Positions 8,982 through 17,914 of a stretch of 64,000 nt of DNA are shown in pieces. The translations under genes were made by a program, and so were the position numbers. The notes under the pieces are model-generated. The model was not told the DNA's origin. It searched no databases and was given only the letters and a program-made list of their open reading frames with translations. The DNA comes from Phyllobacterium sp. T1293 (GTDB taxonomy: Bacteria; Pseudomonadota; Alphaproteobacteria; Rhizobiales; Rhizobiaceae): NCBI RefSeq assembly GCF_020731415.2, contig NZ_CP088274.1, positions 1-64,000 of the forward strand, in the 5' to 3' direction. Every line of letters starts with the position of its first letter. The first letter of the stretch is position 1.

Positions 8982-9093
8982 TGCAACCTGCGTGTGATCT
9001 TTCCGCCACCATAGGTGACGGAGCAAAGGCGTGTGGAGCATGACCCGCTAATTTCTCCTCCTCGCATGTCACCAGCGTTGGTCTTTTGGACAG

Positions 9094-9115
9094 CTCGCCG
9101 CCAAAGAGCGGCGAG
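9094..9115. terminator. Hairpin between convergent ABC operon and FkbM gene
   Basis: CTCGCCGC (9094-9101) pairs with GCGGCGAG (9108-9115), an 8-bp GC-rich stem with a 6-base loop. It sits 24 bp before the end of the convergent methyltransferase gene. There is no long T tract on either strand. Confidence 0.55.
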
Positions 9116-9138
9116 TACGCCTATTGGACAGTGGCGGT

Positions 9139-9894
9139 TTATACTGGCGTGCAGAAGAGTTGCGCAAATTTGAAGCTCGTCAACCAAGCAATGTCCGGGG
9201 ACATACCAGCGTCGACAACTTCCTTCCCGTCATAACCATCCACTGTGAAGCTGTATTCCAGATCTTGAAATATTTTGATGATCTTCGACATAGTCCTAAC
9301 TGGATCATCGAAGAGATAATTGTGTATTTCGAGGTTGATATAAGGCCGATCAGACAAAATCTTTGGTGCCCCGAGAATCACTTCCAGTTCGGCACCATCC
9401 ACGTCGATTTTTAAAAAATCGACCTTTCTGGAGCGATCATAATCATCATCGAGCCTGACGACTTCGACTTTCGTCGACATTCTTGGATCTTGATCCGAGG
9501 GGAGAACTACAAAGGCGCCTGAATTGTCCAGAACCGGCAACATACCTTTCCGATCCCCAGCCGCGCGAGGATGAACAACAATGTTCTTAAGATTGTTCAG
9601 CTTTGCATTGCGCTCAATCATGGCCGCGTTGCTCGGCGACGCCTCCCAAGCGTGAACCACACCTGTTGGCCCCGTGCATAGGGCTAAGAGAACAGTGGTT
9701 ACACCCTGATGGGCACCACAATCAAGGACTGTCGAGCCAGGCTTGATTGTGTCGATCCACCATTGCCGCTCGACCTGCCATTGATTGGGATAATTGTACC
9801 ACTGGCTAGCCAGCTTGTCCTCAATATGGACGTCAAACTTATGTGGCCCAACAATTCTCTCTCTAGCGATAAACGGTTCAAAGACTTCTGACAT
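9139..9894 (-). CDS. FkbM-family SAM-dependent methyltransferase
   Basis: About 251 residues. SAM motif I is visible as VLDCGAHQGVTTVLLA (about residues 55-70), then the acidic motif HAWEASPSNAAMIERN, and the FkbM hallmark VDFLKIDVDGAELEVI near residue 175. Members methylate sugar or polyketide hydroxyls and often occur in polysaccharide clusters, but here no such genes are adjacent. The ATG at 9894 is preferred over an upstream TTG because GGGG precedes it. It stands alone beside an AT-rich gap, which suggests acquisition by transfer. The substrate is unknown. Confidence 0.82.
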   Translation of the reverse strand: MSEVFEPFIARERIVGPHKFDVHIEDKLASQWYNYPNQWQVERQWWIDTIKPGSTVLDCGAHQGVTTVLLALCTGPTGVVHAWEASPSNAAMIERNAKLNNLKNIVVHPRAAGDRKGMLPVLDNSGAFVVLPSDQDPRMSTKVEVVRLDDDYDRSRKVDFLKIDVDGAELEVILGAPKILSDRPYINLEIHNYLFDDPVRTMSKIIKIFQDLEYSFTVDGYDGKEVVDAGMSPDIAWLTSFKFAQLFCTPV

Positions 9895-10293
9895 GTTAGT
9901 TCGCCCCTTATACAAGACTAGCGTGATCAACTGAAAGAAAACTTACTGCAACCCATCGCAGTGATACATGATCGACTGAGGTCAATCAACCAGAGGCATC
10001 ATTTAATGTCTTGATATGGATAAATAAATTTTTAATATTCTACATATAAATATTCACATTCACAACTTGAAGATTTCTTTTTATTTCTTAAAATTTTTTA
10101 TTTTAAATACTGACAATTACATAGAGGTAATATTTTTAATTGACGTCGAAAATCAATTTAAACACAGAATTATTGCGGAAACTAATAGAAAAAATACTTA
10201 TATTATTTTTTATAATCAATTGCTTCTACTCCCCAGTTAATTATAAGATCGCAAGTCCATCTTCCTCTGGTAGAAGTTATGGGGCACGGCTCG
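9895..10293. other. AT-rich gene-free stretch
   Basis: This 399-bp gap is visibly poorer in G and C than anything else in the window, with runs of A and T from about 10000 to 10230. An open frame of 84 codons on the plus strand (10140-10394) runs into the LysR gene and looks fortuitous. No repeat, integrase or tRNA was seen. It probably marks the edge of an inserted segment together with the FkbM gene. Confidence 0.5.
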
Positions 10294-11229
10294 TTATTGG
10301 CGGATTGTACTCAGCGCCGCACGTTCAAAAAGTTTATGCAGCCATTGCATCTCAGGCTGAGCGGCAAGAGGGGTTAAAGCCAACATGCTGCTGATGATAG
10401 GCTCGATTTTTAAGGGCAGGTCAAAAATCATCAATGAACCGGCCCCAGCGATTTGAACCGCCAAACGTTCAGGTAAAACCCCGATGAGGTCGGTACTTTG
10501 CACGATCAATGGCAAAGTGAGGAAATTCGGCACGGTAATCGCGATCCGCCGTTCCCGGCCAAGAAGTTTGAGCGCTTCATCAATGTCACCGCGAGCCTCG
10601 CCGCCCGGCGATATCAAGACCTGTGGCGTGTCGACAAAATCATCGAGCGTCATGGTTCCATTGCCAAGACGTGGATGATCTCGTCGCGCAACGCCTACGA
10701 ACCGGTCTGCAAAAACGACACTGCGTGTCACCCGCTCGGCCTTCAGCCCGTGAAGCCCGCCTAAGGCACAATCCACCGTCCCGCGGTCGAGTTCTTCTAA
10801 AACCTTTTCGGGATGGATGTTGATACACCGCAAGTCCACCCCGGGCGCTTCCGTTCTCAAAGAGGCCATAAGCGGCGCGACAAGCACAGCAATGGCATAG
10901 TCGTGAGTGGCGATACGAAATGTACGCTGCAGCTTGGCCGGATCAAACGCAGCGACAGGGTTTAAGAACCCCCTGATCTGCGTGAGCGTATCGCTGATTG
11001 ATTGCGACAATTCCCTGGATCGCGGCGTTGGCTCGATGCCGCGAGGGTTGCGGACGAAAAGTGGATCGTTGAACATGCCACGCAGGCGACCAAGGGCATG
11101 ACTGGTGGCCGATTGAGACAAGCAAAGCCGCTTGGCGGCCCGGCCGACATGCCGCTCCTCCATCAAAACCTCAAAAACGACCAGCAGATTGAGATCGGCG
11201 CGTGATAAATCAATTTGGTGCATGGACAT
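10294..11229 (-). CDS. LysR-family transcriptional regulator (NodD/LinR-like group)
   Basis: About 311 residues. The N-terminus DLNLLVVFEVLMEERHVGRA and the recognition helix LSQSATSHALGRLRGMFNDP, followed by FVRNPRGIEPTPRS, place it in the NodD/LeuO/LinR-like branch, which often responds to aromatic or hydrophobic ligands. It is divergent from the FAD monooxygenase gene at 11363 and probably controls it. Two ATGs, at 11229 and 11223, are possible starts and neither has a clear ribosome-binding site. The 133-bp divergent gap contains no dyad as obvious as at the other LysR pairs. Confidence 0.88.
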   Translation of the reverse strand: MSMHQIDLSRADLNLLVVFEVLMEERHVGRAAKRLCLSQSATSHALGRLRGMFNDPLFVRNPRGIEPTPRSRELSQSISDTLTQIRGFLNPVAAFDPAKLQRTFRIATHDYAIAVLVAPLMASLRTEAPGVDLRCINIHPEKVLEELDRGTVDCALGGLHGLKAERVTRSVVFADRFVGVARRDHPRLGNGTMTLDDFVDTPQVLISPGGEARGDIDEALKLLGRERRIAITVPNFLTLPLIVQSTDLIGVLPERLAVQIAGAGSLMIFDLPLKIEPIISSMLALTPLAAQPEMQWLHKLFERAALSTIRQ

Positions 11230-11362
11230 GATGAAGATATATCATTGGATCGATAATTGCGAAAGAATTACTGTGCAGCGATGAGCACCAAATCCCGAGA
11301 TCAACCTGAAATGTCAGGTACGTTCGATGGGGTAACGTTGAAACTGACCAAGGAATTTATCC

Positions 11363-12880
11363 ATGATCTATGATGTCGTCATCGCTGGCGCTGGCCCCGT
11401 TGGCCTGTTTCTCGCCTGTGAGCTGCGCCTTGCAGACATCTCGGTATTGGTATTGGAACAAGCTGAAGGCCCGCAATCTCCCTTAAAGCGCCTCCCGTTC
11501 GGTATGCGCGGCCTTTCACTGCCCACCATCGAAGCTTTCTACCGCCGCGGATTGCTTGACAGCATCGCGATACCACAGCGTGCGAAAGATGGCTCGAGCA
11601 GCAATTCCTCGAGTGCCGCACATTGGATGCAACAGCCGCGCCGTCCGGGAGGGCATTTCGCAGGTATCCAGTTCTACGACGACAACATCGACACCTCGAA
11701 GTGGCAATACCGTCTCCCAAGCCCTGCTGGCACCAGCATGGCAGTCGAAATGGAGCATCTCGAATCCACCCTCGCCGCCCGCGCAAGCGCGATGGGGGTG
11801 GAGATCAGACGTGGCTTCAGCGTCGAAGGCTTCGAACAATCAGATGGCGACGTAACTATTCGTGCTGGAGTTGAGACGTTTCGCGGACGCTGGCTCGTCG
11901 GTTGTGACGGCGGTCGCAGTGCCGTGCGCAAGGCGGGTGACTTTGAATTCGTCGGTACTGATCCGGAATTCACCGGCTATTCCGTTGAAGTCGAGATGGT
12001 CGATCCAGATAAGCTCAGCCTGGGCCGCCAATACACTCCGACGGGCATGTTTACATACTCACGCCCCGGAACCATCGCGATGGTTGAATTCGACGGGGGC
12101 GACTTCCATAGAACCCGACCGATAACGCTTGAGCACGTACAGGCAGTATTGCGCCGTGTCTCCGGTGTTGACGTCACCTTGGCGGCATTGAAGCTCGCCA
12201 CGACCTGGACCGATCGCGCCTACCAGGCGACCGATTACCGCAAAGGGCGGGTGTTGCTCGCCGGTGACGCAGCACATATCCATTCCCCCTTGGGCGGCCA
12301 AGGGCTCAACCTCGGGCTTGGTGACGCGATGAACCTCGGTTGGAAACTGGTTTCGACAATTCGCGGCAATGCACCGACGGATCTGCTTGACACTTATTTC
12401 AGCGAGCGACATCCGGTGGGCGCGCAGGTTCTTGACTGGTCACGCGCCCAGGTCGCTCTCATGCGGCCAACCCGGAGTACGCGCGCTCTCGAAGCCATCA
12501 TTCGCGATCTCATCGACACACGCGACGGCGCGACCTACTTCGCCGAACGTGTGTGGGGTGTTTCTCTCTGCTACGATCTTGGCGACAGCCATCCGCTGGT
12601 AGGCCGCAGCGCTCCCGACTTCGAGTTGGCAGACAGAAGAAAGCTCGGCGAGCTTCTCAGGGACGGAAAGGGCCTGCTGCTGGACTTTGATGCTGATACC
12701 TCACTTCGGACGCTCGGGCGCCGCTGGGGCAACCGGATCACGTATGTCGCGAGTGACGTCAAGGACCGAATGGGCCTGTGTGCAGTGCTCGTGCGCCCCG
12801 ATGGTTTTGTCGCTTGGGCCAGCGACGGTCCTCCTAACATCGAAGACCTCGCCCAAGCCGCATCGCGGTGGTTCGGTTAA
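11363..12880 (+). CDS. FAD-dependent aromatic-ring monooxygenase (PheA/TfdB family)
   Basis: A 505-residue flavoprotein hydroxylase. The N-terminal FAD fold is VVIAGAGPVGLFLACEL (about residues 5-21); the DG motif appears as LVGCDGGRSAVRKA, and the second FAD motif as LLAGDAAHIHSPLGGQGLN (about residue 300). A C-terminal thioredoxin-like domain, typical of phenol hydroxylase relatives, covers the last 110 residues (GRSAPDFELADRRKLGELL). The family inserts one oxygen from O2 using NAD(P)H into aromatic or polyketide substrates. AAGGA lies eight bases before the ATG. The divergent LysR regulator suggests induction by the substrate, which is unknown; antibiotic-inactivating members (rifampicin or tetracycline type) are an alternative. 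Confidence 0.85.
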   Translation: MIYDVVIAGAGPVGLFLACELRLADISVLVLEQAEGPQSPLKRLPFGMRGLSLPTIEAFYRRGLLDSIAIPQRAKDGSSSNSSSAAHWMQQPRRPGGHFAGIQFYDDNIDTSKWQYRLPSPAGTSMAVEMEHLESTLAARASAMGVEIRRGFSVEGFEQSDGDVTIRAGVETFRGRWLVGCDGGRSAVRKAGDFEFVGTDPEFTGYSVEVEMVDPDKLSLGRQYTPTGMFTYSRPGTIAMVEFDGGDFHRTRPITLEHVQAVLRRVSGVDVTLAALKLATTWTDRAYQATDYRKGRVLLAGDAAHIHSPLGGQGLNLGLGDAMNLGWKLVSTIRGNAPTDLLDTYFSERHPVGAQVLDWSRAQVALMRPTRSTRALEAIIRDLIDTRDGATYFAERVWGVSLCYDLGDSHPLVGRSAPDFELADRRKLGELLRDGKGLLLDFDADTSLRTLGRRWGNRITYVASDVKDRMGLCAVLVRPDGFVAWASDGPPNIEDLAQAASRWFG

Positions 12881-12893
12881 GCCTGAAAGCAGA

Positions 12894-12922
12894 GCGATTG
12901 TGAAAGACTTATGAGCAATCGC
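12894..12922. terminator. Hairpin at the convergent ends of the monooxygenase and exported-protein genes
   Basis: GCGATTG (12894-12900) pairs with CAATCGC (12916-12922) around a 15-base loop. The second arm lies inside the last codons of the leftward gene ending at 12909. The site would serve the rightward monooxygenase transcript. Confidence 0.4.
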
Positions 12923-13352
12923 CTTTGACAGGAACGAAGGCAAACACACGGACACTTGTTGTCTCAGCCGACAGACCGACCCATGCATCCATATCGAGAC
13001 GACCGCAAACATGCACGGTTTCAATGACGTCCGCCCCCTTAAGGGCTGTCGCTGTAAAACCCACGGCGACGGCCGTTCGCTCAAAGACATGGAGCTTTGC
13101 GACGCCAACGGCACCCCCAGCAGGCGCGAGGCCGATGGTAATCTCACCGGCTCCTGTGCTATCGGGCCCGATCCGCGAGCGTCGCTGCGTGCCGAGCGAT
13201 AAAGCCGTTTTTCCCGAAACGGTGAAGGTCTTTTGGAATCCGGACGAAACCTCCACGTGGGATTCCACTGGCGCCGCGCGGGTTGAGACCGAGGTTCCGC
13301 TCATGAAAAGACAGATTGCGATACCTGTTAACCGCATGGGTAAAGTCGACAT
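12909..13352 (-). CDS. Small exported protein of unknown function
   Basis: About 147 residues beginning MSTLPMRLTGIAICLFMSGTS, a plausible signal peptide with cleavage after TRA. The mature part is rich in short alternating hydrophobic/polar stretches (VEVSSGFQKTFTVSG, VAVGFTATALKGADVIETV), suggesting a beta-sandwich. Two Cys near the end (HVCGRL and KGDCS) could form a disulphide. An in-frame upstream ATG at 13391 is possible, but 13352 gives a standard signal peptide. It is followed on the same strand by no gene, and the next gene upstream is another small exported protein. I do not recognise the family. Confidence 0.6.
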   Translation of the reverse strand: MSTLPMRLTGIAICLFMSGTSVSTRAAPVESHVEVSSGFQKTFTVSGKTALSLGTQRRSRIGPDSTGAGEITIGLAPAGGAVGVAKLHVFERTAVAVGFTATALKGADVIETVHVCGRLDMDAWVGLSAETTSVRVFAFVPVKGDCS

Positions 13353-13450
13353 GAGAAACCTTTGAAATCGAGGACGGAAAATGGCCTTCATCAGTTTTGA
13401 TCCGGGTCGGCGCAGTCGAGTATAAATGCCTATTTGAGGGAGAGTTTCTT

Positions 13451-13786
13451 CTACTCCCCAAGCTTGGTCCTGAGTTCTATCTCCAAGTCTATGATCGCAT
13501 CCGACAGAGGTTGGCTGGGCATCGCTCTACATTTGTTTTCGACCGCCCTGAAATATTGATCTTGTTGGCCTTCCTTCAAGGCGTCTGGCCCAGGCAAGGT
13601 CTCATTGAACCCGCTCAAGAAACCAGCAATCCAGTTGCGGTAGTCTTGACCCATAACATGGTGCTTTCGAATGTCTTTCAGGAAAGTCGCACAGGTCACA
13701 GCACCCGGCCCGAACTGGGTTTTGGCTCCGGCCAAGGAAGTCCAGACCAGTGAAAGACTGATCGCCACGATGATTATCAGGCGCAT
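13451..13786 (-). CDS. Small exported HdeA-like or Rap1a-like protein
   Basis: About 111 residues: signal peptide MRLIIIVAISLSLVWTSLAGA, then a helical domain with two Cys (AVTCATFLKDIRKHH and VENKCRAMPSQPLSDAI) and the segment YRNWIAGFLSGFNETLPG. The paired Cys with the WIAGFLSG helix recall small periplasmic HdeA/Rap1a-type proteins, but the match is by eye only. An upstream in-frame start (13834) would add a non-signal extension, so the ATG at 13786 is preferred. It lies upstream of the other small exported protein on the same strand, 98 bp apart. Function is unknown. Confidence 0.6.
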   Translation of the reverse strand: MRLIIIVAISLSLVWTSLAGAKTQFGPGAVTCATFLKDIRKHHVMGQDYRNWIAGFLSGFNETLPGPDALKEGQQDQYFRAVENKCRAMPSQPLSDAIIDLEIELRTKLGE

Positions 13787-13999
13787 TCGTTCGGTTTTAT
13801 CGAATGCAAGGATCGAAGCTATAGACAATGACATCGGTTCCCCGGATAGGCGCCAAACTGTTTCACCAAAACGGACTGAGATTGTAAGTGAACAAAGTTT
13901 TGCAAGTTCGTGGACAATGCTTAAAGGAACTCAAAAATCTGTTCTGCTGGCATTTGCCGGTAATTGAGACATTGTCTTAGCCATGCCTCCAAATTTCTG

Positions 14000-14022
14000 G
14001 CCGCGTTTGACCCTGACGCGGC
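14000..14022 (-). terminator. Hairpin after the polyol operon
   Basis: GCCGCGT (14000-14006) pairs with ACGCGGC (14016-14022) with a 9-base loop, 18 bp beyond the AraC stop. On the minus strand the stem is followed by CAGAAATTT, a weak T stretch. Confidence 0.45.
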
Positions 14023-14039
14023 AAATAGCTGCCCCACTG

Positions 14040-14933
14040 CTAGAACTGTTTCGTGCGGGGGGCTGCAGCGAGCTTTCTGTAATCTGACGGGGTTAACCCG
14101 CACTCCCTTTTGAAATGGCGGTTAAAGTTTGAAATATTCTTGTAGCCGACATTAAAGCAAATCGACGTGATCGGCTCTGTCTGCTCATTGATCATATTAC
14201 AGGCCCGACTAATCCGGAGCTTGTGGATATAGTCCACGAAATTTTTGCCTGTGGTTTTCTTGAAGTAGCGAGAGAATGTGGAAGGTGTCATCCCCGCCAA
14301 ATCTGCGGCAACGGACATGCGCACATCATTGTAAAGATTGCCAAGAATATAGGATGTCACGCGCTGCATGATTGCTGCGCTGTCAGCGTCCAGATTGGGA
14401 GCGTAGTCACGGCTTGAAAGAATGACCTTCTCATCGCTTTCGGCCATCAGCGATATAAGCTCAAAGAACAAAGCGAGTCTCTGCAGCCCATGAACCTTGC
14501 CGATCCTACGCATCAGATCAATACCCTGTTCTTCGGCTGTCCCGTAAAATTGCAGACCCCGCAAAGCCTGATCAAGCAGGATACGGGGCGTTGCCATTTC
14601 TGGCATGATTTCGGCGGTACGCGCGAAAATCTGCGGATCGAATTGCAGAACCATATCCCGGTCCTTGAGCACCTCATCTCCGAAATTGGTGCTTACCCAT
14701 TCGTGCGGCAAATTGGAGCCAACAAGGCACAGGTTTCCCGGTTGAAAATCACCGATATAATCACCCACAAAAGCTGTTCCACTTGATTGGGTAATCAGGT
14801 GAATTTCGTATTCAGGATGATAGTTCCAGCATGCCAGCCGGTACGGATAGTCATGCGTGAACCACCGGAACGATTGGCCCGGATCACAAAATATGTGCTC
14901 GAGTTCTGCGTTTTTTGCAACGCCGATCGCCAT
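14040..14933 (-). CDS. AraC-family transcriptional regulator
   Basis: About 297 residues. The N-terminal cupin-like ligand domain includes WNYHPEYEIHLITQSSGTAFVGD. The C-terminal double helix-turn-helix includes MSVAADLAGMTPSTFSRYFKKTTG and ISNFNRHFKRECGLTPSDYRKL, the AraC signature. GAGG lies five bases before the ATG at 14933; an in-frame GTG at 14939 overlaps this site and is less likely. It is the last gene of the leftward sugar/polyol operon, 12 bp after the ATPase gene, so it is probably its activator and autoregulated. The inducer is presumably the transported polyol. Confidence 0.9.
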   Translation of the reverse strand: MAIGVAKNAELEHIFCDPGQSFRWFTHDYPYRLACWNYHPEYEIHLITQSSGTAFVGDYIGDFQPGNLCLVGSNLPHEWVSTNFGDEVLKDRDMVLQFDPQIFARTAEIMPEMATPRILLDQALRGLQFYGTAEEQGIDLMRRIGKVHGLQRLALFFELISLMAESDEKVILSSRDYAPNLDADSAAIMQRVTSYILGNLYNDVRMSVAADLAGMTPSTFSRYFKKTTGKNFVDYIHKLRISRACNMINEQTEPITSICFNVGYKNISNFNRHFKRECGLTPSDYRKLAAAPRTKQF

Positions 14934-14945
14934 TGTCACCTCGCG

Positions 14946-16046
14946 TCACGCCTGGAGTGCGTGGCAGATTAATGTCCGCTCCGTCTCCTTGTCGAAGATA
15001 TGAATATGCTTTTCATCCACGGTCAACCGGCAGGGCTGCTTGAGCTGCGGACACGCGCCGGAATCAAGCAATGCGCCTATTTCTACCGTGCCCAGACTGA
15101 AATTTATCAGGGCCTCATTGCCAAGATATTCGATCAGATCGACAGCTCCAGAAAGGATGTTCGTATTATTGGCTGATGTAGCCACATCCAGATGGGCAGG
15201 TCGTATCCCAACGGTAACGGTCTTGCCGTCTTCAAGGGTATATCGCTGCCTGCTGACCTCCAGCTTTGTATCACCATTGGACAATATGTATTTCGAACCC
15301 CCTGATGATACGGTCATGTCGATGAAATTCATCGGAGGGGTACCAATGAAGCTAGCGACAAATTTGGTGAGGGGATTTTCGTAAATCTCTCTTGGCGTAC
15401 CCAGTTGTTCAATCCGTCCATCCTTCAACAGAACTATTCTGTCTGCCAGTGTCATGGCTTCCAACTGGTCATGCGTGACGTAAACGGTGGTGGTTTTTAA
15501 TGACTGATGCAGACGCGCAATTTCGACACGCATATGATTGCGCAGTTTTGCATCGAGATTGGAAAGCGGCTCATCAAAGAGAAAGACCGCAGGCGTCTTG
15601 ATCATGGCCCGGGCAATTGCAACGCGTTGCTGCTGTCCACCTGATAGAGCTGCGGGCTTGCGCTCCAGATAAGGGTCGAGACCAAGCAGTGAAGCCACTT
15701 CCTTCACACGCCGCTCGATTTCCGGTTTTGAAACTTTCAGACGTTTGAGACCAAAGGCTATGTTGCCGAATACGCTCATATGCGGATAGAGCGCATAGTT
15801 CTGAAAGACCATGGCAATGTCGCGATCACGCGGTGGCAGATCATTGACAATCTTGCCAGCAATAGTGAGTTCGCCATCCGAGATCTCCTCGAGGCCAGCC
15901 AGCATGCGCAATATCGTGGATTTGCCGCAACCTGATGGGCCGAGGAACACCACAAATTCATTCTCCTCAACGGAAAGATCGAATTTGTGTACAACCTGAT
16001 GCGTGCCATAGCGCTTGGTTATCTCATTGCAGACTATAGCAGCCAT
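14946..16046 (-). CDS. Sugar/polyol ABC transporter ATP-binding protein (UgpC/MalK type)
   Basis: A 366-residue ATPase: Walker A LGPSGCGKSTI, Q-loop VFQNYALYPHMSV, signature [15 protein letters not shown], Walker B VFLFDEPLSNLDA, switch VYVTHDQLEA. The C-terminal 130 residues form the TOBE regulatory domain (VTVGIRPAHLDVA). It energises the two permeases of the same operon. Its start overlaps the stop of the dehydrogenase gene by one base. Confidence 0.93.
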   Translation of the reverse strand: MAAIVCNEITKRYGTHQVVHKFDLSVEENEFVVFLGPSGCGKSTILRMLAGLEEISDGELTIAGKIVNDLPPRDRDIAMVFQNYALYPHMSVFGNIAFGLKRLKVSKPEIERRVKEVASLLGLDPYLERKPAALSGGQQQRVAIARAMIKTPAVFLFDEPLSNLDAKLRNHMRVEIARLHQSLKTTTVYVTHDQLEAMTLADRIVLLKDGRIEQLGTPREIYENPLTKFVASFIGTPPMNFIDMTVSSGGSKYILSNGDTKLEVSRQRYTLEDGKTVTVGIRPAHLDVATSANNTNILSGAVDLIEYLGNEALINFSLGTVEIGALLDSGACPQLKQPCRLTVDEKHIHIFDKETERTLICHALQA

Positions 16047-17092
16047 CAGTATGTATCCTCTCCCAAATGTATCTGTAGCTTGACGTCAGCAGGACGGCCT
16101 TCTGCGGCGCGTTCAAAAGCTGCAATGCTGTCCTTGAAAGCGTACGTTGCCGCGATAAGCGGTTTTAGATCAACCTTACCGGATGCAATGAGGGCGAGCG
16201 CCCGGTCATAGACATTCGCGTAACGGAACACCGTTTCCATACGCACTTCCTTGGATTGTGCTGCAACAAGATCGAGGCTGACCGGCTCAACCGGCATACC
16301 AACGAAAACAGCGGTGCCACCCGGCCGCACAAAATCAAAGATACCTTTAAATGCACTCGGATGACCGCTCGCTTCGAAGACAATATCCACACCCCAATTG
16401 TCAGTCTCTTTTCTGACAAGAGCAGCAAGATTGTCGTGGCGGCTGTTCACGGCAATGATCCCATCGTAGCGGGCTGCGATTGCCAGCTTCGGGTCCTGAA
16501 TATCCGATATGATGATGCGGCTGCAGCCACCCGCTAGCGCCGCCAGAGCAACCATAATGCCGATTGGACCCGCACCAATGACGAGTGCGGTATCGCCGGG
16601 CGCTACGCGCGCCTTTGTGACCGCCTGCATACCGACGGCAAATGGCTCGATCATTGCGCCTTCAGCAAATGAAACATTCTCAGGCAATCGGAATGTCAAA
16701 TTAGCGGGATGAATGACAAACGGCGTGAGACAGCCATGCACCGGCGGTGTCGCCCAAAATACTACATCGGGATCAAGATTATAAAGTCCAAGCCGGGTGG
16801 CCCGGGATTTGTCGTTTGCAATACCGGGTTCCATGCAGACCCGGTCGCCCTTGCGCAAGCTTCGAACGTTGGCACCAATCTCGACGACAGTCCCCGACGC
16901 TTCGTGCCCCAGGACCATCGGCTCGTTGACAATATAAGGTCCGATGCGGCCATGGGTATAGTAATGCACATCGCTACCGCAGATACCGACTGTATCAATA
17001 GCAATTTTAACGTCATCGGGACCAAGATCGAGTGGAAGATCAATGTCGCGTAACGACAGGTGGCGGGTTTTCTCCAGAACAAGAGCCTGCAT
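16046..17092 (-). CDS. Zinc-dependent polyol dehydrogenase (xylitol/sorbitol dehydrogenase-like)
   Basis: A 348-residue medium-chain dehydrogenase. Catalytic-zinc ligands are visible in [10 protein letters not shown] (Cys about 38) and LGHEASG (His about 63). The Rossmann motif is [15 protein letters not shown] near residue 170. Residues around YYTHGRIG and MEPG resemble xylitol and sorbitol dehydrogenases that oxidise C2 of the polyol with NAD. The usual structural-zinc Cys cluster is absent: the loop after MEPG reads [19 protein letters not shown] with no Cys. Located inside an ABC transporter operon, it likely performs the first oxidation of the imported polyol. Confidence 0.87.
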   Translation of the reverse strand: MQALVLEKTRHLSLRDIDLPLDLGPDDVKIAIDTVGICGSDVHYYTHGRIGPYIVNEPMVLGHEASGTVVEIGANVRSLRKGDRVCMEPGIANDKSRATRLGLYNLDPDVVFWATPPVHGCLTPFVIHPANLTFRLPENVSFAEGAMIEPFAVGMQAVTKARVAPGDTALVIGAGPIGIMVALAALAGGCSRIIISDIQDPKLAIAARYDGIIAVNSRHDNLAALVRKETDNWGVDIVFEASGHPSAFKGIFDFVRPGGTAVFVGMPVEPVSLDLVAAQSKEVRMETVFRYANVYDRALALIASGKVDLKPLIAATYAFKDSIAAFERAAEGRPADVKLQIHLGEDTY

Positions 17093-17098
17093 GCTCCA

Positions 17099-17914
17099 TT
17101 AGTCCTTTTTCTTGAGTGCTGAATTGATGAAACCGCTCATGACACCAACAAAGATCAAAGGCGGCAGGGAAAGAACGATGACCGAGGCATTGAGAATGCC
17201 CCACGGAACATTGCGTCCAAGGAGCGTAAACTCCGAGGCGATGATGGGCAGTGTCTTGGCGTCTGATGTGGTCAGCATCAGTGCAATGAGGAACTCGTTC
17301 CAGACAAGAATGAAACTGAAGATGACGGCACCGATCAGTGATTTCGCAGCAACCGGCAGAGCAACCTTAAAGAACACGGCACAGGGACCATACCCATCAA
17401 CAATTGCAGCCTCCTCGATTTCTCGGGGTACGCGACTGAATGCCGGAATTGCCAGCCAGATGATCGTTGACATGGTCAACAGCGTGTAGGTGGTCACGAG
17501 GGCCGTGCGGGTATCGTAAAGGCCAAGATCCAGCCAGATGGCAATCAGTGGAATGGCCACGGCAACCGGCGGAAGGAAACGCAGCGACAGAACGAAGAAC
17601 TGGATATCGTCGGAAAAGCGGTTCGGGTATCGGGCAACCGCGTAGGCTGCCGGTATGCCAAGAACCGCGCCGATCAATACGGATGAACCCGCAATGATGA
17701 TGGAATTGAACAATCCGTGCTGCACATTATCGCGTCCGAGCACGTAGATGTAATTATCCAGCGTCGGCGTAAAGATGAATTTCGGTGTCGTCGAAACGAT
17801 GTCGATCAACTGCTTGAATGAATTCAGAAACACCCAGAAGATCGGAAAAATCGCGACCAGAACAAGGGCTGCAAGCGCGATCTTTGAGATCGCATATCCT
17901 GATTTTACTGCCAT
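17099..17914 (-). CDS. Sugar/polyol ABC transporter permease (MalG type)
   Basis: About 271 residues with six hydrophobic segments. The EAA loop is IPAFSRVPREIEEAAIVDGYG near residue 190, the MalG/UgpE-type docking site for the ATPase. The ATG at 17914 gives a standard short cytosolic N-terminus (MAVKSGYAISKIALAALVL) and overlaps the end of the upstream permease by ten bases; TTG at 17932 is an alternative start. Confidence 0.9.
   Translation of the reverse strand: MAVKSGYAISKIALAALVLVAIFPIFWVFLNSFKQLIDIVSTTPKFIFTPTLDNYIYVLGRDNVQHGLFNSIIIAGSSVLIGAVLGIPAAYAVARYPNRFSDDIQFFVLSLRFLPPVAVAIPLIAIWLDLGLYDTRTALVTTYTLLTMSTIIWLAIPAFSRVPREIEEAAIVDGYGPCAVFFKVALPVAAKSLIGAVIFSFILVWNEFLIALMLTTSDAKTLPIIASEFTLLGRNVPWGILNASVIVLSLPPLIFVGVMSGFINSALKKKD

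Noticed and set aside
10140..10394. 84-codon plus-strand frame in the AT-rich gap
   Set aside because: It runs into the LysR coding region on the other strand, its first part is low-complexity, and there is no ribosome-binding site.
10223..13460. 13-base word CTTCTACTCCCCA at 10223 and 13448
   Set aside because: Pairs of 13-base matches are expected by chance in 64 kb, and the flanks are unrelated.
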